This document shows positions 57,284-64,000 of a stretch of 64,000 bases of DNA, piece after piece (position 1 is the stretch's first letter; each line of letters starts with the position of its first letter). The stretch is from Variovorax terrae (GTDB lineage Bacteria > Pseudomonadota > Gammaproteobacteria > Burkholderiales > Burkholderiaceae_C), in NCBI RefSeq assembly GCF_022809125.1, contig NZ_JALGBI010000003.1:186001-250000 (forward strand), written 5' to 3'. The notes beneath the pieces are model-generated. The model searched no databases. It was not told where the DNA came from and was given only the letters and a program-made list of their open reading frames with translations. Position numbers and translations under genes: made by a program.

Positions 57284-59250
57284 CAGGCCGCCACTTTGCC
57301 GATGTCGTTGGCCGGCTCGCCGGCAAAGCCCTTGAACTTGCCGCGCTTGAGGTGAATCAGCAGCAGCGATATCGCGGCCGGCGTGATGCCGGAGATCCGC
57401 GAGGCCTGGCCCAAGGTCTCAGGCCGGTGCTTGTGGAGCTTCTGCCGGGCTTCGATGCTGAGCGCCGAGACCTGCAGATAGTCCAGCTCGGCCGGCAGCC
57501 TGAGGTTCTCGTAGTGGGCGGCGCGCTCCACTTCATCCTTCTGGCGGTCGATGTAGCCCGAGTACTTGGCGGCAATCTCCACCTGTTCGATCACCACCCT
57601 GCCCTCCGATGTTTCACGTGAAACATCGGACGAGACAAAGCGCCCGCCGTCCAACGACATCAGCGATTCGTAGCTCACATCCGGCCGGCGCAGCAGGTCG
57701 GCCAGGTTGTACTCGTGCTCGATGGCCTTGCCCAGCACCCGCTCCGACTCGGCCGCCGGCAGGTTCTTGGGGCTGACCCAGATGGACTTGAGGCGCTCGG
57801 TTTCACGTGAAACAGCGTCGCGTTTACGGCTGAAGGCATCCCAGCGGGCGTCGTCCACCAGGCCCAGCTTGCGGCCGGTTTCGGTCAGGCGCATGTCGGC
57901 GTTGTCCTCGCGCAGCTGCAGGCGGAACTCGGCGCGGCTGGTGAACATGCGGTAGGGCTCGGTCACGCCTTTGGTGATCAGGTCGTCCACCAGCACGCCC
58001 AGGTAGGCTTCGTCGCGCCGCGGCAGCCAGGCGGCTTCACCCCGGCATTGCAGCGCGGCATTGATGCCGGCGAACAGGCCCTGGGCTGCCGCCTCTTCGT
58101 AGCCGGTCGTGCCGTTGATCTGGCCGGCGAAGAACAGGCCATTGATCTGGCGCGTCTCGAAGCTGCTTTTCAGCGAGCGCGGGTCGAAGTAGTCATACTC
58201 GATGGCATAGCCCGGGCGCAGGATGTGGGCGTTTTCCAGCCCCGGCATGCTGCGCACCAGCGCGTACTGGATGTCGAACGGCAGGCTGGTGGAGATGCCA
58301 TTGGGGTAATACTCGTTCGTCGTCAGCCCCTCGGGCTCCAGGAAAATCTGGTGGCTGTCCTTGTCGGCAAAGCGGTTGATCTTGTCTTCCACGCTCGGGC
58401 AGTAGCGCGGCCCCACGCCCTCGATCTTGCCGGTAAACATGGGGCTGCGGTCGAAGCCGCTGCGGATGATCTCGTGCGTGCGCTCGTTGGTGTGGGTGAT
58501 CCAGCAGGGCACCTGATGCGGGTGCATGTCGGCGTTGCCCATGAAACTGAACACTGGCACCTCATTCCCTACCCCGCCCGGCATGCCGTCGCCCGGCTGC
58601 TCGGTGCACTTGGAAAAGTCGATGCTGCGGCCGTCGATGCGCGGCGGCGTGCCGGTCTTCAGGCGGGCCTGCGGCAGCTTGAGCTCCTTCAGGCGCGCGC
58701 TCAGCGACACGGCAGGCGGATCGCCCGCGCGGCCGGCCGCGTAGTTGTTGAGGCCCACATGGATCTTGCCGTCCAGGAAGGTGCCGGCCGTCAGCACCAC
58801 GGTGCGGCTGCGGAAGGTGATGCCGACCTGGGTCACGGCGCCGACCACGCGGTCGCCCTCCACCACCAGGTCGTCCACCGCCTGCTGGAACAGCCAGAGG
58901 TTGGGCTGGTTCTCCAGCCGGCGGCGGATCGCCGCCTTGTACAGGATGCGGTCGGCCTGGGCCCGGGTGGCACGCACCGCCGGCCCCTTGGAGCTGTTGA
59001 GGATGCGGAACTGGATGCCGCCCTCGTCCGTGGCGATGCCCATGGCGCCGCCCAGCGCATCCACCTCTTTCACCAGGTGGCCCTTGCCGATGCCGCCGAT
59101 GGACGGGTTGCAGCTCATCTGGCCCAGCGTCTCGATGTTGTGGGTGAGCAGCAGCGTCTTGCTGCCCATGCGGGCAGCCGCGAGCGCAGCCTCGGTGCCG
59201 GCATGGCCGCCGCCGACGACGATGACGTCGAATGTTTCAGGGTAAAGCAT
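57283..59250 (-). CDS. mnmG: tRNA uridine carboxymethylaminomethyl modification enzyme MnmG
   Basis: A 655-residue FAD protein that, with MnmE, modifies the wobble uridine. [10 protein letters not shown] at residues 13-22 binds FAD, and [31 protein letters not shown] and the C-terminal [20 protein letters not shown] are conserved. The ATG at 59250 is used. Two parS-like sites lie in the gene. It is the first gene of a block with rsmG, lysE and par genes, a typical origin-proximal arrangement. Confidence 0.96.
   Translation of the reverse strand: MLYPETFDVIVVGGGHAGTEAALAAARMGSKTLLLTHNIETLGQMSCNPSIGGIGKGHLVKEVDALGGAMGIATDEGGIQFRILNSSKGPAVRATRAQADRILYKAAIRRRLENQPNLWLFQQAVDDLVVEGDRVVGAVTQVGITFRSRTVVLTAGTFLDGKIHVGLNNYAAGRAGDPPAVSLSARLKELKLPQARLKTGTPPRIDGRSIDFSKCTEQPGDGMPGGVGNEVPVFSFMGNADMHPHQVPCWITHTNERTHEIIRSGFDRSPMFTGKIEGVGPRYCPSVEDKINRFADKDSHQIFLEPEGLTTNEYYPNGISTSLPFDIQYALVRSMPGLENAHILRPGYAIEYDYFDPRSLKSSFETRQINGLFFAGQINGTTGYEEAAAQGLFAGINAALQCRGEAAWLPRRDEAYLGVLVDDLITKGVTEPYRMFTSRAEFRLQLREDNADMRLTETGRKLGLVDDARWDAFSRKRDAVSRETERLKSIWVSPKNLPAAESERVLGKAIEHEYNLADLLRRPDVSYESLMSLDGGRFVSSDVSRETSEGRVVIEQVEIAAKYSGYIDRQKDEVERAAHYENLRLPAELDYLQVSALSIEARQKLHKHRPETLGQASRISGITPAAISLLLIHLKRGKFKGFAGEPANDIGKVAA
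57610..57625. other. perfect parS site within mnmG, inside a longer palindrome
   Basis: TGTTTCACGTGAAACA is the parS consensus. The palindrome extends to 26 bases (57605-57630), since TCCGA precedes it and TCGGA follows. Confidence 0.92.
57799..57814. other. parS-like site within mnmG, one mismatch
   Basis: GGTTTCACGTGAAACA differs from the parS consensus only at the first base. It lies 189 bases from the perfect site. Confidence 0.8.
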
Positions 59251-59394
59251 GGGAGTGCGGGCGCCTTGTGCGCAGGGGGCCGTTCGGCCCGGAGCCCTCG
59301 ATTTTACCGGCGGGGGCTTTTTTGCGCCAACCGGGCGCGCCCGCCCTGCGCGCGTTGCAGGATTCCTGCGCCTGTTTGTGTTGCAATCGAGGGC

Positions 59395-59979
59395 ATGAAA
59401 CTCCTCATCTTCGCAGGCAGCACCCGCCAGCTCTCCTTCAACCGCCGGCTGGCCCATGCCACCGCCGCACTGGCACGCGAGCGCGGCGCCGAGGTCACGC
59501 ACATCGAGCTGGCCGACTTCGACATCCCGATGTACAACGCCGACCTCGAAGCCCGCGGCACACCGCCCGACGTGATGCGCCTCAAGCGCCTGATGTTCGA
59601 GCACCCGGCCTGGATCATCTGCACGCCCGAGTACAACGCGAGCTACCCGGCCCTGGTCAAGAACACGCTGGACTGGGTCTCCAGCCCCGTCAAGTCCGAC
59701 CCCGACTGGACCGACGGCTTCAAGGCCACGCGCGGCAAGGTGGTGGGCGTGCTCAGCGCCTCGCCCGGCGCCCTGGGCGGCCTGCGCTCGCAAAGCCACC
59801 TGGCGCCGCTGCTGCTGAACCTGATGTGCTGGCTGGCGCCGCAGAACTTCGCGCTCGGCCGCGCGGGTGACGCCTTCGACGCCGACGGCCGCCTGCTCAA
59901 CGACTTTGCCGTCAAGAACGTGCAGGCCGTGATCGACCAGGTGCTGTGGGCCGCCGAACGGCTGGCCCCGGCCACCTGA
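59395..59979 (+). CDS. NAD(P)H-dependent FMN reductase
   Basis: A 194-residue flavodoxin-fold protein of the FMN reductase family. [18 protein letters not shown] is the FMN-phosphate loop, [22 protein letters not shown] the conserved second loop, and [16 protein letters not shown] the third. It reduces FMN or quinones with NAD(P)H. Its start is divergent from mnmG. Confidence 0.9.
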   Translation: MKLLIFAGSTRQLSFNRRLAHATAALARERGAEVTHIELADFDIPMYNADLEARGTPPDVMRLKRLMFEHPAWIICTPEYNASYPALVKNTLDWVSSPVKSDPDWTDGFKATRGKVVGVLSASPGALGGLRSQSHLAPLLLNLMCWLAPQNFALGRAGDAFDADGRLLNDFAVKNVQAVIDQVLWAAERLAPAT

Positions 59980-59994
59980 GCCCGGTTTTGATGC

Positions 59995-60052
59995 CAGATC
60001 GGCCCGATGTCCAGGTGCCGCGGTCATTGTTTGCTATCAAATCAATAGCAAC
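59995..60052 (+). repeat. short Comamonadaceae-type repeat, copy 7 (best preserved)
   Basis: The clearest full copy: gatcggcccgatgtccaggt in the first half, cggtcattgtttgctatc, and the core gctatcaaatcaatagc (60033-60049). It lies between the FMN reductase stop and the YkgJ-like gene. Confidence 0.85.
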
Positions 60053-60064
60053 ACGGAATCCCGC

Positions 60065-60322
60065 TTGAATTGCCGCCCGCGCTGCGGCGCCTGCTGCATC
60101 GCGCCCTCCATCTCCAGCGCCATCCCCGGCATGCCCCAGGGCAAGCCGGCGGGCATGCGCTGCGTGCAGCTCGGCGAGGACAGCCGCTGCCTGATCTTCG
60201 GCAGCCCGCTGCGGCCCGCCGTCTGCGGCCAGCTCCGACCCTCGGCCGAGATGTGCGGCGACTCGCCGGCCCAGGCCCTCGACGGCCTCACCCGGCTGGA
60301 GTGGCAGACGCGACCGGGCTGA
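60065..60322 (+). CDS. YkgJ-family cysteine cluster mini-protein, TTG start
   Basis: An 85-residue protein starting at TTG 60065 with [21 protein letters not shown], then [11 protein letters not shown] and [12 protein letters not shown]: the cysteine pattern of the YkgJ zinc- or iron-cluster family. No ATG lies in frame upstream, and the gene begins 12 bases after a repeat. Its last 35 bases overlap the convergent LysR gene. Function unknown. Confidence 0.75.
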   Translation: MNCRPRCGACCIAPSISSAIPGMPQGKPAGMRCVQLGEDSRCLIFGSPLRPAVCGQLRPSAEMCGDSPAQALDGLTRLEWQTRPG

Positions 60323-61208
60323 CGCCGCCCGGTAGCAGCGCCGCAAACGCCGGCACGGCCGGGTTGGCGTTGTCGCGCCGCCAGATGCACGAGAGCACGG
60401 CCTGCGCCGTCTCGCCCACGCCCTGCAGCGGCCGGCACACCAGCCGGCCCTCGCCCACCGGCACCACCGAGGCCGGCGCCAGCGCCGCGCCCATGCCGGC
60501 CTCCACCAGCGCCAGCAGCGTCGGCAGGATGCTGGTGTGGATCACCTCCGGCCGCACCCGGCCCGCGGCGAAGATGCTCTCGATCAGCTCATGGAAGTAG
60601 CGCGCGCCATCGGGCGCATAGCCGATGAAGGGCAGGCCCTGCAGCGCCTGCGCCGGCACGCGGTCCAGCGCGGCCAGCGGGTGGCCGGCCGGCAGGGCCA
60701 GCACCATCGGATCGCGCGCCACCACCTGCGCCTCCAGCTCGGGCCCCATCATCGAAGGCGACAGCCGCACCAGCGCCACGTCGATGCGGCCCGAACGCAC
60801 GCCGTCGGTCAGCAGGTCCGAGGTGAGCTGCTTCAGGTCCAGCGCCACATCGGGGTAGCGCTCGCGGTAGGCCTTCAGCGCCTGCGGCAACACTTGGTAG
60901 ACCGTGCTGTGGGTGAAGCCCAGCGTCAGGCTGCCGGCCTCCCCGCGCGCCACGCGCTGCACCGCATGGACGGCGGCCTCGGCCTCGGCCAGCAGCTGGC
61001 GCGCGCGCTCCAGCATCAGCCGCCCGGCCGGCGTGAGCTGCACCGAGCGCGTGGTGCGCACGAACAGCGGCGCGCCCACCGCGTCCTCGAACTGCCGGAT
61101 CTGCTGGCTCAGCGGCGGCTGGCTGATGTGCAGGCGCTCGGCGGCACGGCCAAAGTGCAGCTCTTCGGCCACCGTCACAAAAGCTCTGAGTGCGCGTGAA
61201 ACCAGCAT
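60288..61208 (-). CDS. LysR-family regulator, divergent to the receptor/amidase operon
   Basis: A 306-residue LysR regulator ([36 protein letters not shown]) with an effector domain around [15 protein letters not shown]. It resembles the CatR/BenM-type subgroup that responds to aromatic-acid intermediates. It is divergent from a Bug receptor and amidase, with an AT-rich 121-base gap; control of these is inference. Confidence 0.87.
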   Translation of the reverse strand: MLVSRALRAFVTVAEELHFGRAAERLHISQPPLSQQIRQFEDAVGAPLFVRTTRSVQLTPAGRLMLERARQLLAEAEAAVHAVQRVARGEAGSLTLGFTHSTVYQVLPQALKAYRERYPDVALDLKQLTSDLLTDGVRSGRIDVALVRLSPSMMGPELEAQVVARDPMVLALPAGHPLAALDRVPAQALQGLPFIGYAPDGARYFHELIESIFAAGRVRPEVIHTSILPTLLALVEAGMGAALAPASVVPVGEGRLVCRPLQGVGETAQAVLSCIWRRDNANPAVPAFAALLPGGVSPVASATPAG

Positions 61209-61235
61209 TAAGACAATCTACAACCTAAATGATCG

Positions 61236-61248
61236 AATATTTTATATT
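61236..61248. promoter_or_regulatory. AT-rich inverted repeat in the divergent promoter
   Basis: AATAT-TTT-ATATT lies in the gap between the LysR gene and the Bug receptor. The low complexity makes it a weak operator candidate. Confidence 0.25.
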
Positions 61249-61329
61249 GGACGTATCAATTGCCGGCTCCTATTCTGGCGGCCATCCCCGTGCCCGACGG
61301 TGATCCCCTTTTCTTCTGGAGTCCACTTC

Positions 61330-62316
61330 ATGAACTTGCAAAGCTTTCGCCGCCTGCTGCTGGGCGCCGCCCTCGCCGGCCTCGCCACGGCCAGCGCCGC
61401 ACAGGCCCCCGCCGCCCCGGCCTACCCCACCAAACCGGTGCTGATCGTGGTGCCGTTCGCCGCCGGCAGCGTGACCGACCTGCTGGCCCGCATCGTGGCG
61501 CAGCGCCTGGGCGACGCGCTGGGCCAGCCCGTGGTGGTGGACAACAAGGCCGGCGCCGACGGCAACATCGGCGCCGCCTTCGTGGCCGCCGCTGCGCCCG
61601 ACGGTTACACCCTGCTGATGGGCGCGGCCAGCACCAACGCCATCAACCCGAGCCTGCACAAGAACCTGCGCTTCAACGCGCTGCGCGACTTCGCGCCCAT
61701 CACCAACGTGGCGGCCGTGCCCAACGTGCTGGTGGTCGGCCCGAGCGTGCCCGCGCGCACGGTCAAGGAGTTCATCCAGGCCGCCAGCACCGAGAAATAC
61801 AGCTACGCCTCCAGTGGCGCGGGCGGCAGCATGCACCTGTCGGGCGAGCTGTTCAAGTCGATGACCCAGACGCCCGACCTGCTCCACATCCCCTACAAGG
61901 GCGGCAGTGCGCCGGTCACCGACGTGATGGGCGGCCGCGTCAGCGCCATGTTCTGCAACCTGCCGCTGTGCCTGCCGCACATTCGCGCCGGCAAGCTCAC
62001 CGCGCTCGGCGTGACCTCGCCGCGCCGCTCGCCTCTGCTGCCCGAGGTGCCCACCATCGCGCAGGCCGGCGTGCCGGGCTACGACGTGGAAGGCTGGTTC
62101 GGCCTGTTCGCGCCGGCCGCCGTGCCCCGCCCCATCGTCTTGCGCCTGAACGAGGAAGTGGTGCGCATCCTCAAGGACCCCAAGGTCAAGGAACAGCTGC
62201 TGGCCCAGGGCGCGGAGCCGATCGGCGACACGCCCGACGCCTTCGCCGCCTTCGTGAAGAAGGAACACGACCGCTGGGCCCGGATCATCCGCGACACCGG
62301 CATCACCCTGCAGTAA
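61330..62316 (+). CDS. Bug/TctC-family periplasmic receptor
   Basis: A 328-residue Bug receptor with a signal peptide (SFRRLLLGAALAGLATASAAQ) and mature YPTKPVLIVVPFAAGSVTDL. HIPYKGGSAP and LPEVPTIAQAGVPGY are typical. It lies 28 bases upstream of the amidase gene, and so may import the amide or acid that the enzyme uses. Confidence 0.9.
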   Translation: MNLQSFRRLLLGAALAGLATASAAQAPAAPAYPTKPVLIVVPFAAGSVTDLLARIVAQRLGDALGQPVVVDNKAGADGNIGAAFVAAAAPDGYTLLMGAASTNAINPSLHKNLRFNALRDFAPITNVAAVPNVLVVGPSVPARTVKEFIQAASTEKYSYASSGAGGSMHLSGELFKSMTQTPDLLHIPYKGGSAPVTDVMGGRVSAMFCNLPLCLPHIRAGKLTALGVTSPRRSPLLPEVPTIAQAGVPGYDVEGWFGLFAPAAVPRPIVLRLNEEVVRILKDPKVKEQLLAQGAEPIGDTPDAFAAFVKKEHDRWARIIRDTGITLQ

Positions 62317-62344
62317 CCCGAACAAGACACCGATACGCTCCCGG

Positions 62345-63631
62345 ATGACCCCCGCCAACCATCTCTCCGCCCTCGACGCCGCCCGCGCCATCGAGGCCGG
62401 CACCCTCAGCAGCGAGGCCCTGGTGCGGGCCTGCCTGGCCCGCATCGCCGAACGCAACGCCGACGTGCGGGCCTTCACGGCCGTGGACGAGGCCACCGCG
62501 CTGCAGCACGCCCGCGAGGCCGACCGCGCCGCCACCGGCCCGCTGCGCGGCCTCCCGTTCGCCGTCAAGGACGTGATCGAGACCGCCGACTACCCCACGG
62601 CCTACGGCTCGCCGATCTACGCCGGCCACCGCCCGCGCCTGGACGCCGCCTGCGTGGCGAGCGCCCGCGAGCGCGGCGCCGTGGTGCTGGGCAAGCTCGC
62701 CACCAGCGAGTTCGCCACCCAGACCCCGAGCGACACGCGCAACCCGCTGAACCTCGGCCACACGCCGGGCGGCTCCTCCAGCGGCTCGGCCGCCGCCGTG
62801 GCCGACTTCATGGTGCCGGTGGCCTTCGGCACGCAGACCACGGCCTCCATCGTGCGGCCCGCCGCCTACTGCGGCGTGGTCGGCTACAAGCCCACCTTCG
62901 GCTTCTTCAACAGCGCCGGGCTCAAGCCGCTGAGCCCCGGGCAGGACACCCTCGGCCTGCTCGCACGCAGCGTGGCCGACGCCGCCTTCTTCGGCTTCGG
63001 CCTGCACGGCGCCCGGCTCGCTGACACGCCCGACCTGCGGCCGCGCCTGGCCGTGTGCCAGTCGCGCCAATGGGCGCACGCGCGCCCGGAGATGGCACAG
63101 GCCATCGAGCAGCTCGCGGCCGATGCCGAGCGCCAGGGCGCCAGCGTGCAGCGCATCACGCTGCCCGCCGACATCGAAGACCTGGTAGAGATGCAGGCGC
63201 GGCTGTTCGCCTTCGAGGCGCGCCAGTCGCTGGCCCACGAACGCCTGCACCACAGCGCGCAGTTCAGTCCGCGACTGCAGCGGCGCCTTGACGGCGGACT
63301 CGGCATCACGCCGCAGGACTACCTGGAGATGCGCCGGCGCGCGGCCCGGGGTCGCCGGCAGATCCAGGCCCTGTTCGCCGACGTCGACGCCCTGCTCTAC
63401 CCGCCGGCCGAGGGCGAGGCCGACGCCGGGCTGGCCGACTCGGGCTCGCCACGCTTCGGCGCGCTCTGGAGCCTGCTGCACCTGCCCTGCGTCTCGCTGC
63501 CCATCGCGCGCGGCCCGCATGGCCTGCCCCTGGGCACGCAGGTGATCGGCGCCTACGGCGACGACGCACGCCTGCTGGCCGTGGCGGGCTTCGTCAGCCG
63601 GGCGGCCGCGGCGCGCTGGAACGGCGGCTGA
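62345..63631 (+). CDS. amidase (amidase-signature family)
   Basis: A 428-residue Ser-cisSer-Lys hydrolase. Lys75 is in PFAVKDVIET, the cis-Ser in TPGGSSSGSAA (Ser144/145), and the nucleophile Ser169 in TQTTASIVRPA. It hydrolyses carboxylic amides. Co-transcribed with a Bug receptor. Substrate unknown. Confidence 0.9.
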   Translation: MTPANHLSALDAARAIEAGTLSSEALVRACLARIAERNADVRAFTAVDEATALQHAREADRAATGPLRGLPFAVKDVIETADYPTAYGSPIYAGHRPRLDAACVASARERGAVVLGKLATSEFATQTPSDTRNPLNLGHTPGGSSSGSAAAVADFMVPVAFGTQTTASIVRPAAYCGVVGYKPTFGFFNSAGLKPLSPGQDTLGLLARSVADAAFFGFGLHGARLADTPDLRPRLAVCQSRQWAHARPEMAQAIEQLAADAERQGASVQRITLPADIEDLVEMQARLFAFEARQSLAHERLHHSAQFSPRLQRRLDGGLGITPQDYLEMRRRAARGRRQIQALFADVDALLYPPAEGEADAGLADSGSPRFGALWSLLHLPCVSLPIARGPHGLPLGTQVIGAYGDDARLLAVAGFVSRAAAARWNGG

Positions 63632-63634
63632 GGC

Positions 63635-63652
63635 GGCGCTCCAGTTAGCGCC
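63635..63652. terminator. weak hairpin between convergent genes
   Basis: GGCGCT, CCAGTT, AGCGCC lies between the amidase and the aldehyde dehydrogenase stops. There is no U-tract; the signal is weak. Confidence 0.3.
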
Positions 63653-63676
63653 GGGCCGGCTCGGCCTCGGGGGCGC

Positions 63677-64000
63677 TCAGAACGGGTAGTGCCGCGGCGT
63701 GGTCTGCACCGTGATCCAGCGCAAGTCGGTGAACTCGGCAATGCCGGCCTTGCCGCCGAAACGGCCCCAGCCGCTGGCCTTGACGCCGCCGAAGGGCATC
63801 TGCGCCTCGTCGTGCACCGTGGGGCCGTTGATGTGGCAAATGCCCGATTCGATGCGCCCCGCCACCTGCCAGGCGTGTGCGATGTCCTGGCCGAACACGG
63901 CGGCCGACAGGCCGAACTCGTTGTCGTTGGCGCAGGCCACGGCCTCGTCCACACCGCTCACGCGCACCACGCATTTCACGGGGCCGAAGGTTTCCTCACG
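63677..64000 (-). CDS. aldehyde dehydrogenase, C-terminal part (cut by the window)
   Basis: The last 107 residues of an NAD(P)-dependent aldehyde dehydrogenase. EETFGP (the conserved coenzyme-binding turn) lies at the window edge, followed by ANDNEFGLSAAVFGQD, GRIESGICHING and MPFGGVKASGWGRFGGKAGIAEFT. The end TVQTTPRHYPF resembles vanillin/salicylaldehyde-type dehydrogenases. It converges with the amidase gene. The catalytic cysteine lies outside the window. Confidence 0.88.
   Translation of the reverse strand, partial: REETFGPVKCVVRVSGVDEAVACANDNEFGLSAAVFGQDIAHAWQVAGRIESGICHINGPTVHDEAQMPFGGVKASGWGRFGGKAGIAEFTDLRWITVQTTPRHYPF

Noticed and set aside
59251..59394. T-rich hairpin-like stretch as a terminator between mnmG and the FMN reductase
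   Set aside because: Neither gene ends there; both are transcribed away from it.
1..64000. CRISPR arrays, insertion sequences, tRNA or rRNA genes
   Set aside because: No regularly spaced direct repeats, transposase motifs or terminal inverted repeats were seen, and no cloverleaf or rRNA-like stretch was found by eye.

Overview
The window reads as chromosomal DNA of a high-G+C betaproteobacterium of the order Burkholderiales, most likely family Comamonadaceae. The evidence is the strong G/C bias at third codon positions (seen by eye, not computed), six periplasmic Bug/TctC-type solute receptors, the mnmG-rsmG-lysE-parA-parB gene order, and seven copies of a short intergenic repeat with the core gctatcaaatcaatagc that I associate, from memory, with this family. 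The mnmG-rsmG-par block with three parS-like sites suggests a position near the chromosomal replication origin. I saw no rRNA, tRNA, CRISPR array, transposase or prophage. No gap between genes exceeds about 210 bases.

Layout. 1-4254 (minus strand): a DapA-family aldolase and an ornithine-cyclodeaminase-like gene, then two LysR regulators. 4384-22926 (plus strand): a long one-directional catabolic island. It holds an amidohydrolase, an SMP-30 lactonase, two SDRs, an HisD-like dehydrogenase, an FAA-family hydrolase, a sugar-acid epimerase/dehydrogenase, two Bug receptors, two paralogous cyclase-family hydrolases, an alpha/beta hydrolase, a TetR regulator, an ABC importer (two binding proteins, one ATPase, two permeases) and fumarylacetoacetase. 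23017-27093: a small membrane protein, then a signalling module of DoxX protein, CRP-family regulator, membrane/ferredoxin/adenylate cyclase fusion and secreted DUF4148-like protein. 27182-30949: a TetR gene, a 37-residue membrane peptide and a frameshifted hydrolase sharing operators, then a uracil-type permease and a thioesterase.

30961-35368 (minus): a tightly coupled CoA-thioester operon (CaiB transferase, enoyl-CoA hydratase, MaoC hydratase, two Bug receptors), divergent from its LysR. 36528-46212: a CysB-like regulator, cobalamin adenosyltransferase, EF-hand protein, D-aminoacylase-type amidohydrolase, and a LysR / cupin / Bug / FAD-oxidase cluster. 46275-53613 (minus): a cell-envelope and signalling block with a large lipoprotein, two secreted proteins sharing an unfamiliar motif, a ten-helix histidine kinase with its NarL-type response regulator, and a BON protein. 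53662-59250 (minus): parB, a small hydrolase, parA, a LysE exporter, rsmG and mnmG. 59395-64000: an FMN reductase, a mini cysteine-cluster protein, LysR / Bug / amidase, and the end of an aldehyde dehydrogenase.

The strongest new signal is at 23525-27093. A redox-type adenylate cyclase fusion and a CRP-family regulator lie head to head and are flanked by two genes. Each flanking gene carries the same 16-base TGTGC-N6-GCACA operator exactly 86 bases before its start codon, with a -10-like hexamer at exactly the class II CRP distance. This looks like a self-contained redox-to-cAMP-to-transcription circuit. Other notable points: a repeat copy that has become the signal peptide of a Bug receptor, a repeat between two permeases that reads as a 49-codon ORF coupled at both ends, a paired TetR operator, and a secreted-protein family next to a two-component system.
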